A stretch of DNA of 64,000 bases from Nitzschia sp. pyKryTriq1. Taxonomy: Eukaryota > Bacillariophyta > Bacillariophyceae > Bacillariales > Bacillariaceae. Where the stretch lies: contig OY101118.1 in assembly GCA_956465555.1 (NCBI GenBank), positions 2,129,751 through 2,193,750 of the forward strand, given 5' to 3'. The translations under genes and the position numbers were made by a program. The notes beneath the pieces were generated by a model that was not told where the DNA came from, did no database searches, and was given only the letters and a program-made list of their open reading frames with translations. Shown one piece after another: positions 10,781-21,856 of this stretch (position 1 is its first letter; the number at the start of each line of letters is the position of its first letter).

Positions 10781-11620
10781 TTATCGTTCGTTTCTGGGTT
10801 TGGTTGGGATGAGACACTGATTCAATTCGGCCTTCAGCATTTTTCGCTGTAATTCGTATCGCAATTTTCGCCGCATGAAATCCATTCGCTCTGCTCTTAA
10901 CTTCCCCATTTTACCCTTTTTCATTCGTCGTTCAAGCGCTTTTTCTAGGCGCTTCTTTGCCCCCTCGAAGTCGATCTCATAGTGCGAAACGAGTGTAGGG
11001 TTGGTGTCCTCCCAAGATAGTCGCCGCCTCTGAGAGGTTTGTGAACTCTGCGTGCACTCCAAACCGTCCGAGAAGGGCAGATGCTCCAGGCACTTGGAAG
11101 AGTCGTCCAAACTTGACATCGATCCGCCCATAATAGAATCAATGTCGCTACAGGAGACAAATGTGAATTCATCGTCGTCTCCGCCCATCACCAATTCTTC
11201 CCCTGTCTCTAAATTTGTCAAGACCATGTTTGTGTTTGCTATCGTTGGTGGATTTCTTCTACGACCCCCAGGCGACGGGCTGGCAGCTCCCTTCGGTCGT
11301 AAACCCGTTAAAGGTGACTTGAAAGATGAAATTTTCATTTTCCGAGCCTCCGCCATGGGCGAAAATAGCGTTGGAGAAACCAACGCCAGTATTTTGGGCG
11401 AGAATTCCTCAAATCCGTTCTGTCCTTTGGGCGTCAAACTTATCTGAGCCGGAATTGTTGGACTAAGAGGGCCCTTGACCGAGGAAGGGTTACTTTGACG
11501 ACTTGAGCATGATTCATCGTCTCCTTCAAAGATGGTCGACAAGCCACAGTACGAGATGATCTCCTCCTCGAAGTACTCCTCGTACTCCTCGATTTCTTCG
11601 ATAACCATTTGCTCGCTCAT
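10781..11620 (-). CDS. Acidic/basic orphan with C-terminal coiled coil
   Basis: A 279-residue protein with first ATG at 11620. It begins with a strongly acidic segment (EEIEEYEEYFEEEI) of a kind often seen in diatom proteins. Next comes a Ser/Pro-rich disordered middle with several S/T-P sites, such as SSVKGPLSPT, TPKGQNG and FKSPLTG. The last about 75 residues are a highly basic helix (KKRLEKALERRMKKGKMGK and RRKLRYELQRKMLKAEL), probably a coiled coil that binds nucleic acid or a scaffold. The S/T-P sites would suit proline-directed kinases. No family recognised. Convergent with the Bud23 gene, 234 bases apart. Confidence 0.6.
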   Translation of the reverse strand: MSEQMVIEEIEEYEEYFEEEIISYCGLSTIFEGDDESCSSRQSNPSSVKGPLSPTIPAQISLTPKGQNGFEEFSPKILALVSPTLFSPMAEARKMKISSFKSPLTGLRPKGAASPSPGGRRRNPPTIANTNMVLTNLETGEELVMGGDDDEFTFVSCSDIDSIMGGSMSSLDDSSKCLEHLPFSDGLECTQSSQTSQRRRLSWEDTNPTLVSHYEIDFEGAKKRLEKALERRMKKGKMGKLRAERMDFMRRKLRYELQRKMLKAELNQCLIPTKPRNER

Positions 11621-13068
11621 CAAAATATTCTTCAAACTTGAAACTACTTATTTCCCATTTATTCACGCAAGTTAAAAATCCACGAGGCGGGTGGTAAATG
11701 CTTACGAGATGTGTTTTATTCGTACGAGTGGTAGGTTGCTTGCAATGTGTCGACCAATTTCTCTCCCTGGATAGAGGTACTGTATGACACTTGCACATAC
11801 GGATAGAGAGTAGAGAGGCTGAAATGTCGGAGATCGGAGCAAGCGAGGTCCAGCAATGCAACAGTTTTCCTCGCTCGACGGGCGCAAAACCGAGGAGGAA
11901 CGACGTGATAAATAATATTTATTGCGGTCATTAATCGTTAAGTGTCTCGGGAAATAGTCCACTGAGCCGATGTCCGGCGGCGAAAAGTGAAATAATAATG
12001 AAGAATAAAATGACCGTATGTACCAGCACCAGGAGCAGTGTACTGTACCTTTCGTGTCAAGAGTCATTGTGACTACCGGCAGCCTCGTTCAATCTCCCGT
12101 ATGTACGTTCTGCTACATTTGTACGTATTGACATATTTTTACGTCTGACGAGACATGGTGGTGCGCCCCCTCCGTGTACACAAAGAAGCAACTCTTTCGT
12201 TGGAACCTCGGGCACCAGCCACCACGATTTTCATGTGGATACAAGGCTGGTGCATGGACTCACCCGACTACTAGTCCCTACAGCCGCACGCATTGTAATG
12301 CTACGGTACGTAAGTGGCGTCAGCCATTCTCATCGTTCTCGTCGTTCTCGGCATTCTCCATCGTCGCGAGGCACCACCACATTCCGGTAGTCGATACCAT
12401 ACCAGCTACTACCTAGTTCTACGTACGTTCGTACCTGTACCAAACAGCATGCACAGATTGTGCGTCTTTGTTTCGATGGTCGCCACGTCGTCGTCGCCAC
12501 GCGGGCGCGACGTACAGTAAAGTATGCTCCGCATCCATCCCTCGCTCCTCAACGACCGACCGCGCTGCTTGCTGGTAGTAGTCTACTGTACCGTTCTGGG
12601 AGGCCACGGTACCATATGCCTCAGGTTGAAGTTGATCCCGAGGTGTGGTGGTGGTGTGCAATGACTTTCTTTATTTCTCCATTTATTTTTACGCTGATTT
12701 CTTCGTAGCTACTAGTAGAGAGATGCATGAGCAAGCAAGGAAGAAAATAATATTGAATAAAAGCAGAGAAAGCGAATCTAGGGTACTCAGCGGGGGCTTA
12801 TTTCGAACGTTGACGTGGATTATTCAATCACTCGGTAGTTGACGTGGAATATTCGTCAAGATTACTTGGGTCGAAAAATGAAAGGGACGCCATACGCCAT
12901 CATCCATCAGCTAATGCCGCCGACAAAACAAGACGAGGAGAGTTGTACTGTAATTTGTGTAATCATCTTATATTTTTGAGATTGTTCAATTCACAATAAC
13001 TTAACATCTCGCTTACGGTTGACCAAGTGAATATTCTCTTCCCAAACTAACCAGAAAAGGATTACAAA
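11621..13068. other. 1.4-kb intergenic region, no gene seen
   Basis: A mixed-composition promoter region between divergent genes. Scattered GTACGTA/TACGTACG words occur at 12100-12140 and 12300-12430. The open frames on both strands are short, lack family likeness and overlap each other. Nothing RNA-like was recognised. Confidence 0.45.
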
Positions 13069-16000
13069 ATGACACTCCAAAGGACGAAGTCAAGCTCTAG
13101 CATTGACGATCACTTTTTCGAGGAGTCTTCCACCGCGAGTCAAGATCTTGACACGTTGGATGGCCTGTCGGTTTTCACGGGCAGTGTTAAACTTGATGGT
13201 ATTGATGTTGAAAAAATGGGTGCCAAATCGGAAGAGGAACTTGACTTGAAAGAAGAGGAAGAAGCGGTAGCCAGGCTTAAAGTTGTGGTGTTGACAATGC
13301 TGTTTGTATCGGTGATTGGCATGTCGCTAGCCATCTTTTTCTACTCTTCCAACAACGAGTATGCCCAATTTGAAGAAATATTCGTTTCCGATTCTCGACA
13401 CACTTTTGACGCTGTAGGGGCTGCGATAGCGTTGAAGTTGTCCGTGATGGACGCGTTCCTCACCAACGTTGATGCATTTGCTGCCGCATCCAATTCGTCG
13501 TGGCCTTTTGTTACCACACCAGATTTTGCGGCCAGGGCTTCCCATTCCTTAATGCTAGCGAAAGGGGCCAAGTTGAGTCAGTTTCATCTTGTGAGAGAAG
13601 GCCAGCGTGAGCAGTGGGCGGAGTACTCGACCACCAACGATGCTTGGGTTGACGAGTCGATTCAATACGAAGCCGATAGTTCTCAGTGGAATACATCAGA
13701 TCCGGCAGCGTACATCTCCTCCGACTCATCAGAGGCCGACACGGAAAGTGATTGGTACATGCCACTGTGGCAAAACTTCCCTATTGGGCCAGAGCAGCCT
13801 GCATACAATGTTGATGGTGCATCCGTACATCTGGTGCATGACTCTATCGTGTTCCTTTTGAATAGAACAGTTGTCATCACCGGAGCTATCGACCTGACTT
13901 CGAGTGGGCGAGAAGACCCAGCAAGTGAGATCCACGTACCTATTGGTACCGGTAGGAATTTCACGATGGTGAACGGTCTGCTTTCGATGAGATTTTTCTG
14001 GAAGGATTTGTTTGAAGCTATCGAAGTTCCCGGGAGTGGCGCTATTACAGTTGTTGTATCCAATGAGTGCGGCGAGACTTTTTCTTTCGAACTAGATGGG
14101 AGTCACGTGAGCTTCTTGGGTTTTGAGGATATTCATGACGATTCCTATGACTCTCTTGAAGAGACTTACAGCTTCTTTGAATTCGAGGAGAGTGGCTCTT
14201 CTCTTGGCATGGCAATTGGTGGAAACTGCACGTATTCGATGAGCATGTTTGCTACCGAGAGCAAAGAGGAATCATACAAGACATCTAATCCGCTGATTCT
14301 CTCGTTGGCTACATTGGTTGTCTTTTTGTTCACAGCGGCGCACTTCACCCTATATGACTACGTAGTCGAGTTCAAAAACATACAAATCAAGAAAAAAGGT
14401 GAGTGTCCAATATTTCTCCCACAGTCTTAGTATGTGGTTGGCCAGTGTACTCACGGACAGCGTCACCACTCGTTATTTTATAGCGGCAAGATCGAATGCC
14501 ATCATCAAGTCACTCTTCCCGTCGACGGTGAGAGATCGCGTCTTTGAGGCTGATCCTTCCAGTCAACTTTTTGCCGTCCAGCCCAAGGCACGCCTTGACT
14601 CATTCCTTCGAACTGGGGAAACTGACACGTCAAGTAATCATGACAAGTCTCGCCCAATTGCTGATCTATTTCCTGAAACCACGGTCTTATTCTGTGACAT
14701 TGCTGGCTTTACGGCGTGGAGCTCTGTGAGGGAGCCATCTCATGTGTTCACCCTGTTGGAAGCCATTTATGCGGAATTTGATGCCGTTGCCAGGAAGCGT
14801 GGCGTTTTCAAAGTCGAAACCATCGGTGATGCCTATGTCGCTGTTACTGGGCTACCTGAACCCCGGGCAGATCACGCTGTTGTTATGGTAAAATTCGCCA
14901 GAGAATGTAGAGCAAAGACTGTCGAGATCACACGAAGACTCGAAACCTCGCTTGGTCCTGGGACTGGAGAACTCAGATATCGTTTCGGCGTAAGTAAAAC
15001 CTTTTGAGTTGAGAACATTCCGCTTTTCGTTGTTTCGTGTTTGCTCATTGCTTCTTTTGATCATGTAGCTCCACAGCGGTCCCGTTACAGCCGGTGTTCT
15101 GAGGGGAGAGAAGAGTCGCTTCCAACTGTTCGGAGATACTGTTAACACGGCATCGCGAATGGAAAGTACTGGATTTCCTAACCGAATCCACTTGAGCGAG
15201 ACCACCGCTCAGCTCTTGGTGGCGGCAGGAAAGTCGCACTGGATTCAGCCAAGAGAGGAACGCGTGACGGCTAAAGGAAAAGGATCGATGCAAACATACT
15301 GGATCGATTTGCAGAATGGGAGTGCGAAGGGGAAGCAAAATGCTGTAGTGGACCTTGGTCAGTCTTCAGCTGCGTTTACAATTCCCGAAAATAAGAACGA
15401 GCGACTTATCAGCTGGAATACTGCGATCTTCAAAAGGTTTCTCCGTCATATTGTTGCTTGTCGCCATGATACCTCAAAGGATTCACCAAATGATTCAGCT
15501 CCTGTCCTATTTGGCGAGGAAGGAACCACGGTCCTGGACGAAGTTAGAGAGATCATTGAGCTCCCAGATTTTGAGGGAAAGTGTTTGGGGAAAATGGAGA
15601 TGAGCGCCGAGCAACCTGAATTGAATCCTCGAGTGTGTTCTGAGTTGCGTGACTATATCGCTGCTATCGCCCAGCGCTACAGAGGAAACCCCTTCCATTC
15701 TTTCGACCACGCTTCACATGTCTTGATGTCGGTTTCAAAACTCTTGAATCGGATCGTTGCTCCAGAAGTTTTTGGAATCAGCATTGACGACAATATCCAG
15801 AAATCGCTCCATGACCATACATTTGGAATCACGTCTGATCCCTTAACACAGTTCGCATGCATCTTTGCAGCTCTCATTCACGACGTGGATCATCATGGAG
15901 TACCCAATGTTCAACTCGTCAAAGAAGAAGCAGAAATGGCGCGTAAATATGGCGAGAAATCTACAGCCGAACAGAATTCTGTGGACATTGCCTGGAACCT

Positions 16001-16571
16001 CCTCATGAGTGACAGGTTCGCATCACTGCGACATACTATTTGCCCTACGCAAGACGAACTACGTCGATTCCGCCAGCTTGTTGTCAATTCCGTCATGTCG
16101 ACTGACCTTGTCGATGCGGATCTCAAGAAGCTTCGAAATGACAGGTGGGAAAAGGCATTCTCATCTGACTTTAAGGAATCCGATCGCGATCTTGTGAATC
16201 GCAAGGCTACAATCGTGATTGAGCATTTGATCCAAGCCTCTGATGTAGCTCACACGATGCAGCACTGGCATGTGTACCTGAAGTGGAATGAGCGCCTCTT
16301 CCGCGAAATGTATCTTGCATTCCAAGATGGAAGAGGCGAGAAGGATCCTTCCAAGTTTTGGTACCAAGGAGAGATCGCTTTCTTTGATCATTACATCATT
16401 CCACTCGCGAAGAAACTGAGCGACTGTGGTGTCTTTGGGGTTTCGAGTGATGAATACTTGAACTATGCGATGAAGAATCGCGAAGAATGGGAGCGACGAG
16501 GGGAATCAGTGGTCGCTTCGTATGTTGAAAAGCTACGTGGTGCGAAAGAAAGCGCCGCGCAGGCTCAGTAG
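13069..16571 (+). CDS. Transmembrane guanylate cyclase fused to a class I cyclic-nucleotide phosphodiesterase
   Basis: Both makes and destroys cyclic nucleotide. Exons 13069-14398, 14484-14989 and 15069-16571 (introns of 85 and 79 bases) give 1112 residues. Domains: a cytosolic acidic N-terminus; membrane helix 1 (about 71-93); an extracellular sensor-like region (about 94-406); membrane helix 2 (about 408-428); a class III cyclase core (about 500-680); and a PDEase_I domain (about 760-1085). Cyclase residues seen: metal-binding Asp515 (CDIAGFT) and Asp559 (TIGDAY), base-reading Glu555 (KVETIGD), and transition-state Asn638 and Arg642 (VNTASRMES). Glu favours GTP, but the second base-reading position is Gln631 (RFQLFGD) rather than the Cys of animal guanylate cyclases. 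PDE markers are NPFHSFDHASHV (His822) and HDVDH (from 883). The exon 1/2 join restores the linker length I expect for diatom relatives. Confidence 0.92.
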
Positions 16572-16946
16572 ATGGGGTGCCGATAGCAGATGACCTACCT
16601 GTACGTATTTAGAAGCACATAGTATCTATTTGTTTTATGTTTTTATTATCCTTCGTGAGTGGTTCTTCCGTTGAAGATAATATTAGACGACTATCCCAAA
16701 GAAGGAATATTTCGGGTTTCCAAAGAGCTACCGGTACCGTGATTGCTTAATCGAATGAATCGCTTTAGGCAGCACAATATTTTTCTCTCAACACACGACG
16801 ATGATGATAACTATTTTAGTACTGCGGTAGCGGTTTTGTTCGAATAGTGCTAACAAGTTGCAAGCTGCGTTCTGTCGCTTCTTTTGACTCCTCTCTGCCG
16901 TTGTAACGGGTACTCGATTGCTTATTCTGTTTGGCAGTAAATTATC
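16572..16946. other. Intergenic between two plus-strand genes
   Basis: 3' flank of the cyclase gene and promoter of the DUF3067 gene. It contains CTACCGGTACCG at about 16728-16740. No gene seen. Confidence 0.5.
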
Positions 16947-17599
16947 ATGAAAGCGAGTTACAGGATGTTTGGCATATTTTTGCTTTCGGTATGGCTTTCC
17001 AACAACGTGTCATCGTTTACTGCGAAGCATCGGGTTGCTTCGATGTCAGTAGATTCGAAAATACGTGTCTGGGCCGAGGCAGAGGATGGCGAGCTAAACA
17101 TGGAGGCTTTCCAGGCCAGGAAACAGAAGCAACAGGAAGAGATTCAGAATAAGAAATCCGACCTGGATGAGTTTGATGGATATGCCATGAGGGACGCCAT
17201 CCTCGAAAAATGGGGCCGATGCTACGATGTCGATTTCAACAGGGTGGATAGTTTTGGTTTCAAAAATCTTTACTTGAATGTACTCCCATTCTACCTTGGT
17301 GGTCGTCGCTTCCGTCATGATAATGAGCTGGATTATCTTTGCCATTTGCAGGCGGTAGTCGAGATTCTACAGAAATATGATCAGGTACGCTTGTCTCATT
17401 CCCACCGTACGAATACTGGATGTGCAGAAATTGGATACACACGCAATGGCTAATATTTTACCATTTTCAGTTGGGATACGTGCTTGCTCAAATCACTGAG
17501 ACCAGCAAAAAACCACGAGGAGGTACAAGTCCACTGGTTGCCGTTCCGCTCCGTCTTGACCTGTCTCGAGACCAGGTGGAGGAAATCCTGGGCTACTAG
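16947..17599 (+). CDS. DUF3067-family protein, probably plastid-targeted
   Basis: Two exons, 16947-17384 and 17471-17599, joined in phase 0 across an 86-base intron (CAG|GTACGC...TTTTCAG), giving 188 residues. The mature part matches the pattern of the DUF3067 family of cyanobacteria and plastids: YDVDFNRVDSFG, YLNVLPFYLGGRRFRH, ELDYLCHLQAVVEIL, then after the join GYVLAQI, KKPRGGTSPLVAVPLRLDL and EEILGY. The N-terminus is a signal peptide (MFGIFLLSVWLSNNVSS) ending in Ser-Phe, the ASAFAP-like motif used for import into the complex plastid of diatoms. Its biochemical role is unknown; restriction of the family to photosynthetic organisms suggests a plastid function. It ends 39 bases from the next, convergent gene. 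Confidence 0.85.
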
Positions 17600-17638
17600 T
17601 TGTGTTTGATTCGGGGTGCGTGATGGAGCAGTCACCCT

Positions 17639-20600
17639 TTACGAGCGGAGCATCTTCCTTGCACGGGTCTTTTTTGCATTTCGGACACAAGTTTTCTTCG
17701 TCTTTCCACGGCCCTTCTGTCGGTTTGTCTTACGGGTGCGTTTGCGCTGGGCTTCCAGCAAGATATCAAGTCTTTGAAGAGCACACAAGGGATGGAAAGG
17801 ATGAAGGACTCTCCAGCTAAAGGCACGTCGATTACTGGTATGTCTCGGGGGAGGTGGAGACAATAGGGACTGCAACTCACAACCGCGGTCATCCACTGGC
17901 TGGGCCTGGATAGACTCAGCTGTAGCGTCATCCAAATCTGACGAAAGGAAGCTAAATGCGCGGCGCTGCCTCGATACTCTTGAATCGTCGTTCTCGGACT
18001 GGATTGAGGGCACGTGTACTTCGCTGCGCTCGTATCTACCTTCGATTGAAGGACTTGGGGTGTTTGCTTCGTTTTCTGCAGGGAACGAATGGTCGTCAAA
18101 GGCGGCGTCGTCGTTCATTTCAAAGGCAACCGATTCTGGTGAAGGGCCGAGCCCTGGGTTCTCCCGATTATGCGAGGGGGGAGTTGGCTTTTCTGTGCGA
18201 AGTGGTGACCACTCGTCGGGTTCCCTTTCGAAAAAGTCGACATCATCTTCAAACTCCAGTTTGCTTTGGAACTCCGTGCTCGCACCAACTTGAGGGGTGT
18301 GCGTAGTTGTATGTCGTTGAGAGGATTCATACCTAAAGCTGGAGGGCTGGAGCGCTCGGAGTGCAGGTGGATCAGAGGTACTCTGGGCTTTTCGACTTGG
18401 CAGAGACGCTGGCAATGGTTTTACCACGACAGTCTCATCATCACAATGCAGGAGAGAGTTTGCACCTCCATTCACAAGGTCTTCGTTGGGACGTTGGTCG
18501 CCCAGTGGAGTTTTATCTTTTGAAAGTGAGATCGATTGTAAGCTTTTCCTTTTCACCGGGGCATCGCGAACTGTCGACGTATCCATCGCAAGAGTATCAG
18601 TAGGAGTGTACATCGGCGCACAACGTGCCAGGCTTGGCTTGCCGATGTTCTTGCTCGAGTGGCGAAGTGAAGTTACTTCAGTAGTTACATTTCGCACTTG
18701 AGTGTTGGCCTTGACAGAATCATCAGCGTCATCGCTATCGGAGACGGGTGTACTTGCTTCAGGCATGCTCTTTCTCGGTCTAGGCGAATCGGAGTTCTGA
18801 GATCTGGCATCAGAGGATGGACCAGCCGCCTCTCTGGGACGGCCTGACGATGACACCAAACGTCCTCGGGCAATTTCAAGTGGTTCGAATGAGACGCGAG
18901 GTGTTGACTTTTCTCCTTCCGATTGCTTTTCGGTAGGGCTTGGATCCGAAATATTCCTGACAGCAGCCCTTTCGTCTGTATGGACATTCGAGGGCGCTCC
19001 AAGTGGACCCGGTGAGTTCGAAGAGTCTTCACTGACGTAGTCGTCTTGGCGCTGTTCTGTGTCGTCATCCGCGAGAAGGGACACTCTTTCATCCTCCTCA
19101 ATGGGGGATAATGCTGGAGTCGACGGCTTCTTCGTAGGAGCAGGACGACTCTCCTTCGGCGTTGTTATGCCACTTCGCAGGGGAGTCACCCAGTCCCTAG
19201 GTCCTTCAGGACAGTCGGATGCACCGCCTCTATTGCTGACTTCATTGACGCCGGGACAGCTCGGTTCTTCTATTCTCGAACTAATCGCAGACGACTCCAT
19301 CGAGCCTCTAGAAGATAAGGAGGCCTCGTATCCATCGTCGGAGATTTTGCGTATCTTTGCGCAGTCCTTGATGACGTCCGACATACTTGCGTCAAAGGAC
19401 GACCGATGGGGGTGGGGAGAGACAGCATCGACGGGGCGGGTCTTCACAGGGACCGCTTTTTGCGAACCTTGATCGTCTTTTGTTTCAAGGCTGGATCTTT
19501 TGAGACGGAGAGCTTCCGATTTGGGCTTGAGTGGAATAGGGCACCACCAGCTAGCAGGGCCATCGGGGGGTAAATAGATCGGTCGCGGGTGAGATTTCGA
19601 GATCTTGATCTTGTATCCTGGTGGCAGTTGCGGGTGAAAGTACTTTTTGCCTTCTATTTCGAAGGGAATGCGACCTCCTATCTCCCCGTCTGGCAACGAC
19701 CACTCCTCGACAGAGTCGTCGGTGGAAGGATCCTCATCCTCTGGGGTGCCTCCTCGATGTTTGGCTGAAGATGCTTCAAAAGCTTTCTTGACCACTGGAT
19801 CACGTGGAGGAAAGGATGGCATCAAACCAGCGGCAGCCCGTCTACTGCCTTCTGTCAAGAACGTGAAGCTGGTGAGCTCACTTCCGTCTACCGACGGCTC
19901 TTGGTGCGGATCGGTTCCACCTATCTCCACCCCAAGCAGGCTTGTAGTACCGTACAAGATCTTCTCCAACACAGCAGGATCGTCAGCTGGTGCATCCCGT
20001 ACTCCCATCAAGTATTCATCTGTCAGCTCAGGGTGAGGAGGACCTTGTATTGGGATGCTGGCAACACGGCCATGCTGAGTCGGAGCTCCATCTTCACGGC
20101 TCATGCCACGAAAAGTAAGATTGGAAGTAATCGTGGGGGACAATACTTGAACCGAGACCAGTTGGCGATTGAGGTTCGATGGAGGCGACCTTTCCAGACT
20201 GGAAGTGCTTGACTCCATGAGCTCATCGCTGTCGGAGCGAACGTCCATGTCCTCATCGGACGATGGTTGCTGTGGTTCCACTTGGGGGAAAGGTCGCCAT
20301 CTCGTTGCTGTCTTCCTGAGGTCGCTCGGAGTGTTTCCTCTCGAATTACCCGTCAGTGTTCTCGTGGAGGCGGCCGTCCCCCCGCTTTCGAGCGACGGGA
20401 AAGAGATAATTCCTACACTTGGTTTGGTTCGGCGGGACGAATCATCGTGACTTGGAAGTGCTGGTCGACGAGTCCGAGTCGTCACGAATTCATGCTTTTC
20501 AGTAGACCCTGTCGTCGAGGGTGCCCGTTCATCACTTGTACTTGTAGCGACCCCCCGATTGCTGGTCTTGGGCGTCTTGGACGTGGATGCAAACTGTCTT

Positions 20601-20695
20601 GTGTGCATCAGCGTTCGGTTGGCGCCATTGAGCCTTGGAAGGCCTCGCGAAAGAGTGTTCGGCTCGACCTTTTCGAGCGCCTTGCGTTTCCCCAT
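17639..20695 (-). CDS. Large disordered protein with WW-like module
   Basis: A 1018-residue intron-free protein, ATG at 20695. It is dominated by Ser, Pro, Thr, Asp and Glu, with many S-P and T-P sites, so mostly disordered and probably heavily phosphorylated. One ordered element stands out at about 357-388: LPPGYKIKISKSHPRPIYLP followed by DGPASWWCPIP, which looks like a degenerate WW-type Pro-binding domain. Immediately before it is FEIEGKKYFHPQ. The C-terminus is Lys/Arg-rich (RKRTRKTNRQKGRGKTKKT), a strong nuclear-localisation or nucleic-acid-binding tail. No enzyme motif. Inference: a nuclear or cytoskeletal scaffold. The first 480 bases upstream are shared with the divergent TBCA gene. 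Confidence 0.65.
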   Translation of the reverse strand: MGKRKALEKVEPNTLSRGLPRLNGANRTLMHTRQFASTSKTPKTSNRGVATSTSDERAPSTTGSTEKHEFVTTRTRRPALPSHDDSSRRTKPSVGIISFPSLESGGTAASTRTLTGNSRGNTPSDLRKTATRWRPFPQVEPQQPSSDEDMDVRSDSDELMESSTSSLERSPPSNLNRQLVSVQVLSPTITSNLTFRGMSREDGAPTQHGRVASIPIQGPPHPELTDEYLMGVRDAPADDPAVLEKILYGTTSLLGVEIGGTDPHQEPSVDGSELTSFTFLTEGSRRAAAGLMPSFPPRDPVVKKAFEASSAKHRGGTPEDEDPSTDDSVEEWSLPDGEIGGRIPFEIEGKKYFHPQLPPGYKIKISKSHPRPIYLPPDGPASWWCPIPLKPKSEALRLKRSSLETKDDQGSQKAVPVKTRPVDAVSPHPHRSSFDASMSDVIKDCAKIRKISDDGYEASLSSRGSMESSAISSRIEEPSCPGVNEVSNRGGASDCPEGPRDWVTPLRSGITTPKESRPAPTKKPSTPALSPIEEDERVSLLADDDTEQRQDDYVSEDSSNSPGPLGAPSNVHTDERAAVRNISDPSPTEKQSEGEKSTPRVSFEPLEIARGRLVSSSGRPREAAGPSSDARSQNSDSPRPRKSMPEASTPVSDSDDADDSVKANTQVRNVTTEVTSLRHSSKNIGKPSLARCAPMYTPTDTLAMDTSTVRDAPVKRKSLQSISLSKDKTPLGDQRPNEDLVNGGANSLLHCDDETVVVKPLPASLPSRKAQSTSDPPALRALQPSSFRYESSQRHTTTHTPQVGASTEFQSKLEFEDDVDFFEREPDEWSPLRTEKPTPPSHNRENPGLGPSPESVAFEMNDDAAFDDHSFPAENEANTPSPSIEGRYERSEVHVPSIQSENDDSRVSRQRRAFSFLSSDLDDATAESIQAQPVDDRGCELQSLLSPPPPRHTSNRRAFSWRVLHPFHPLCALQRLDILLEAQRKRTRKTNRQKGRGKTKKTCVRNAKKTRARKMLRS

Positions 20696-21160
20696 GTTCT
20701 ATTTGGAAGAGGATGCGACAATGAATCGCAAAGTTGAAAATAGACAAGTAAGAGGTACCGGTAGTTGCTTTCAGTTTCTTTGCTTCTGTGATGCTTCCGA
20801 ATATTTCAAAATGGCCGTTGTACGATGATATTTTGATTTTGATCTTGAGATCCAGATCGGTGCCGAGCAGGCTGGAAGCAAAGCGGCCTCATCTCTCGCG
20901 CCATAAAATCAAAGAATTCCAATCCACGATTGATCAGAGATCCATGCTCACGCGCACGCAGTCAGATAGTCGACTTATCCGACCCGACTAATCCGATCAT
21001 TTTTGTCCTTCGTGCCCGCCTTTATTCGAATCCAATAGCAACCACCAAGCTGGCGAACCGACAACCGAGACGTTTATCATCTTTTCCTCCATTTTCCATT
21101 TCTGTCTCATCTCTCATCATTCCATTGAACCCATCAATCGCTGACAAATAGCATCCTGCC
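20696..21160. promoter_or_regulatory. Divergent promoter of disordered-protein gene and TBCA
   Basis: A 465-base region between two divergent start codons. It holds GGTACCGGTA at about 20753 and no coding signal. The sequence just before 21161 is CT-rich, like a 5' leader. Confidence 0.5.
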
Positions 21161-21734
21161 ATGCCCATCCGAAACAATACTCCTCCCAATCCAGAGCGTC
21201 AACTGATGATCAAGACGAAGGCGTGTCAAAGGTGAGCCCGTTTCTTTCGTCTTAAATTTGTTCGTCGCCAATGCTGTTTGTGGTCCCATCTGGCTGAAAA
21301 ATGAAATGAGGCAGATAGTGCTGTGACGGCCAGATGGAATAATGATGCTCACTCAATAGTTGTACCCACGTATTATTTACTCCAGATTAGTAAAGGAAGT
21401 TGCCTACTACAAAGATGAAGTAAACGAGAATGAAGAGAAACTGAAAGCGATGGAAGCAGCCAACGAGGATCCATACGACATCAAGAAATTCAAGGAAGTC
21501 CTGGACGAAAGCTACATGATGATACCAGACAGTAGTGCAAGACTGAAACAATCTTTACAGGATCTGGCTTCATACGTAAAATCTAGTGAGGTTACAGATG
21601 AATACAAGTCAAATGAATGGTATACACAAGCCAACGAGCTGCTCGATCAGCAACGAAGTCGATATTATGAAGAGGCGGATGACACCGTAGAAGAGACCAA
21701 GGTCGAAGATCTAAAGGACGGGGAAGCGTTCTAA
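21161..21734 (+). CDS. TBCA: Tubulin-binding cofactor A
   Basis: Captures quasi-native beta-tubulin released by CCT and hands it on in tubulin heterodimer folding. Exons 21161-21231 and 21386-21734 join within an Arg codon (AG|A) across a 154-base GTGAGC...TCCAG intron, giving 139 residues. The N-terminus (NPERQLMIKTKACQR/LVKEV, then YYKDEV) matches the first helix of TBCA, and DPYDIKKFKEVLDESYMMIP and ARLKQSLQDLASYV match the second and third. The family is usually about 110 residues; the extra length is an acidic tail (EEADDTVEETKVEDLKDGE). The short first exon would be missed by single-exon gene finding. Confidence 0.92.
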
Positions 21735-21856
21735 TCTAGAAGTAATGTTCGTGGAAGTGTGGGAATCATGGTGGTAGTGTAGTCATACTAGTAGTAGATT
21801 TTTATGGAATAGCTGCAATCGTTTGACGCTTCGTAAGACGGTGCTTCGCTCAAAAT

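Noticed and set aside
14399-14483. Other AG acceptors at 14424, 14430, 14445 and 14460 for cyclase intron 1
   Set aside because: All are out of phase with the exon 1 end; only the AG at 14482-14483 keeps the frame and restores the linker length.
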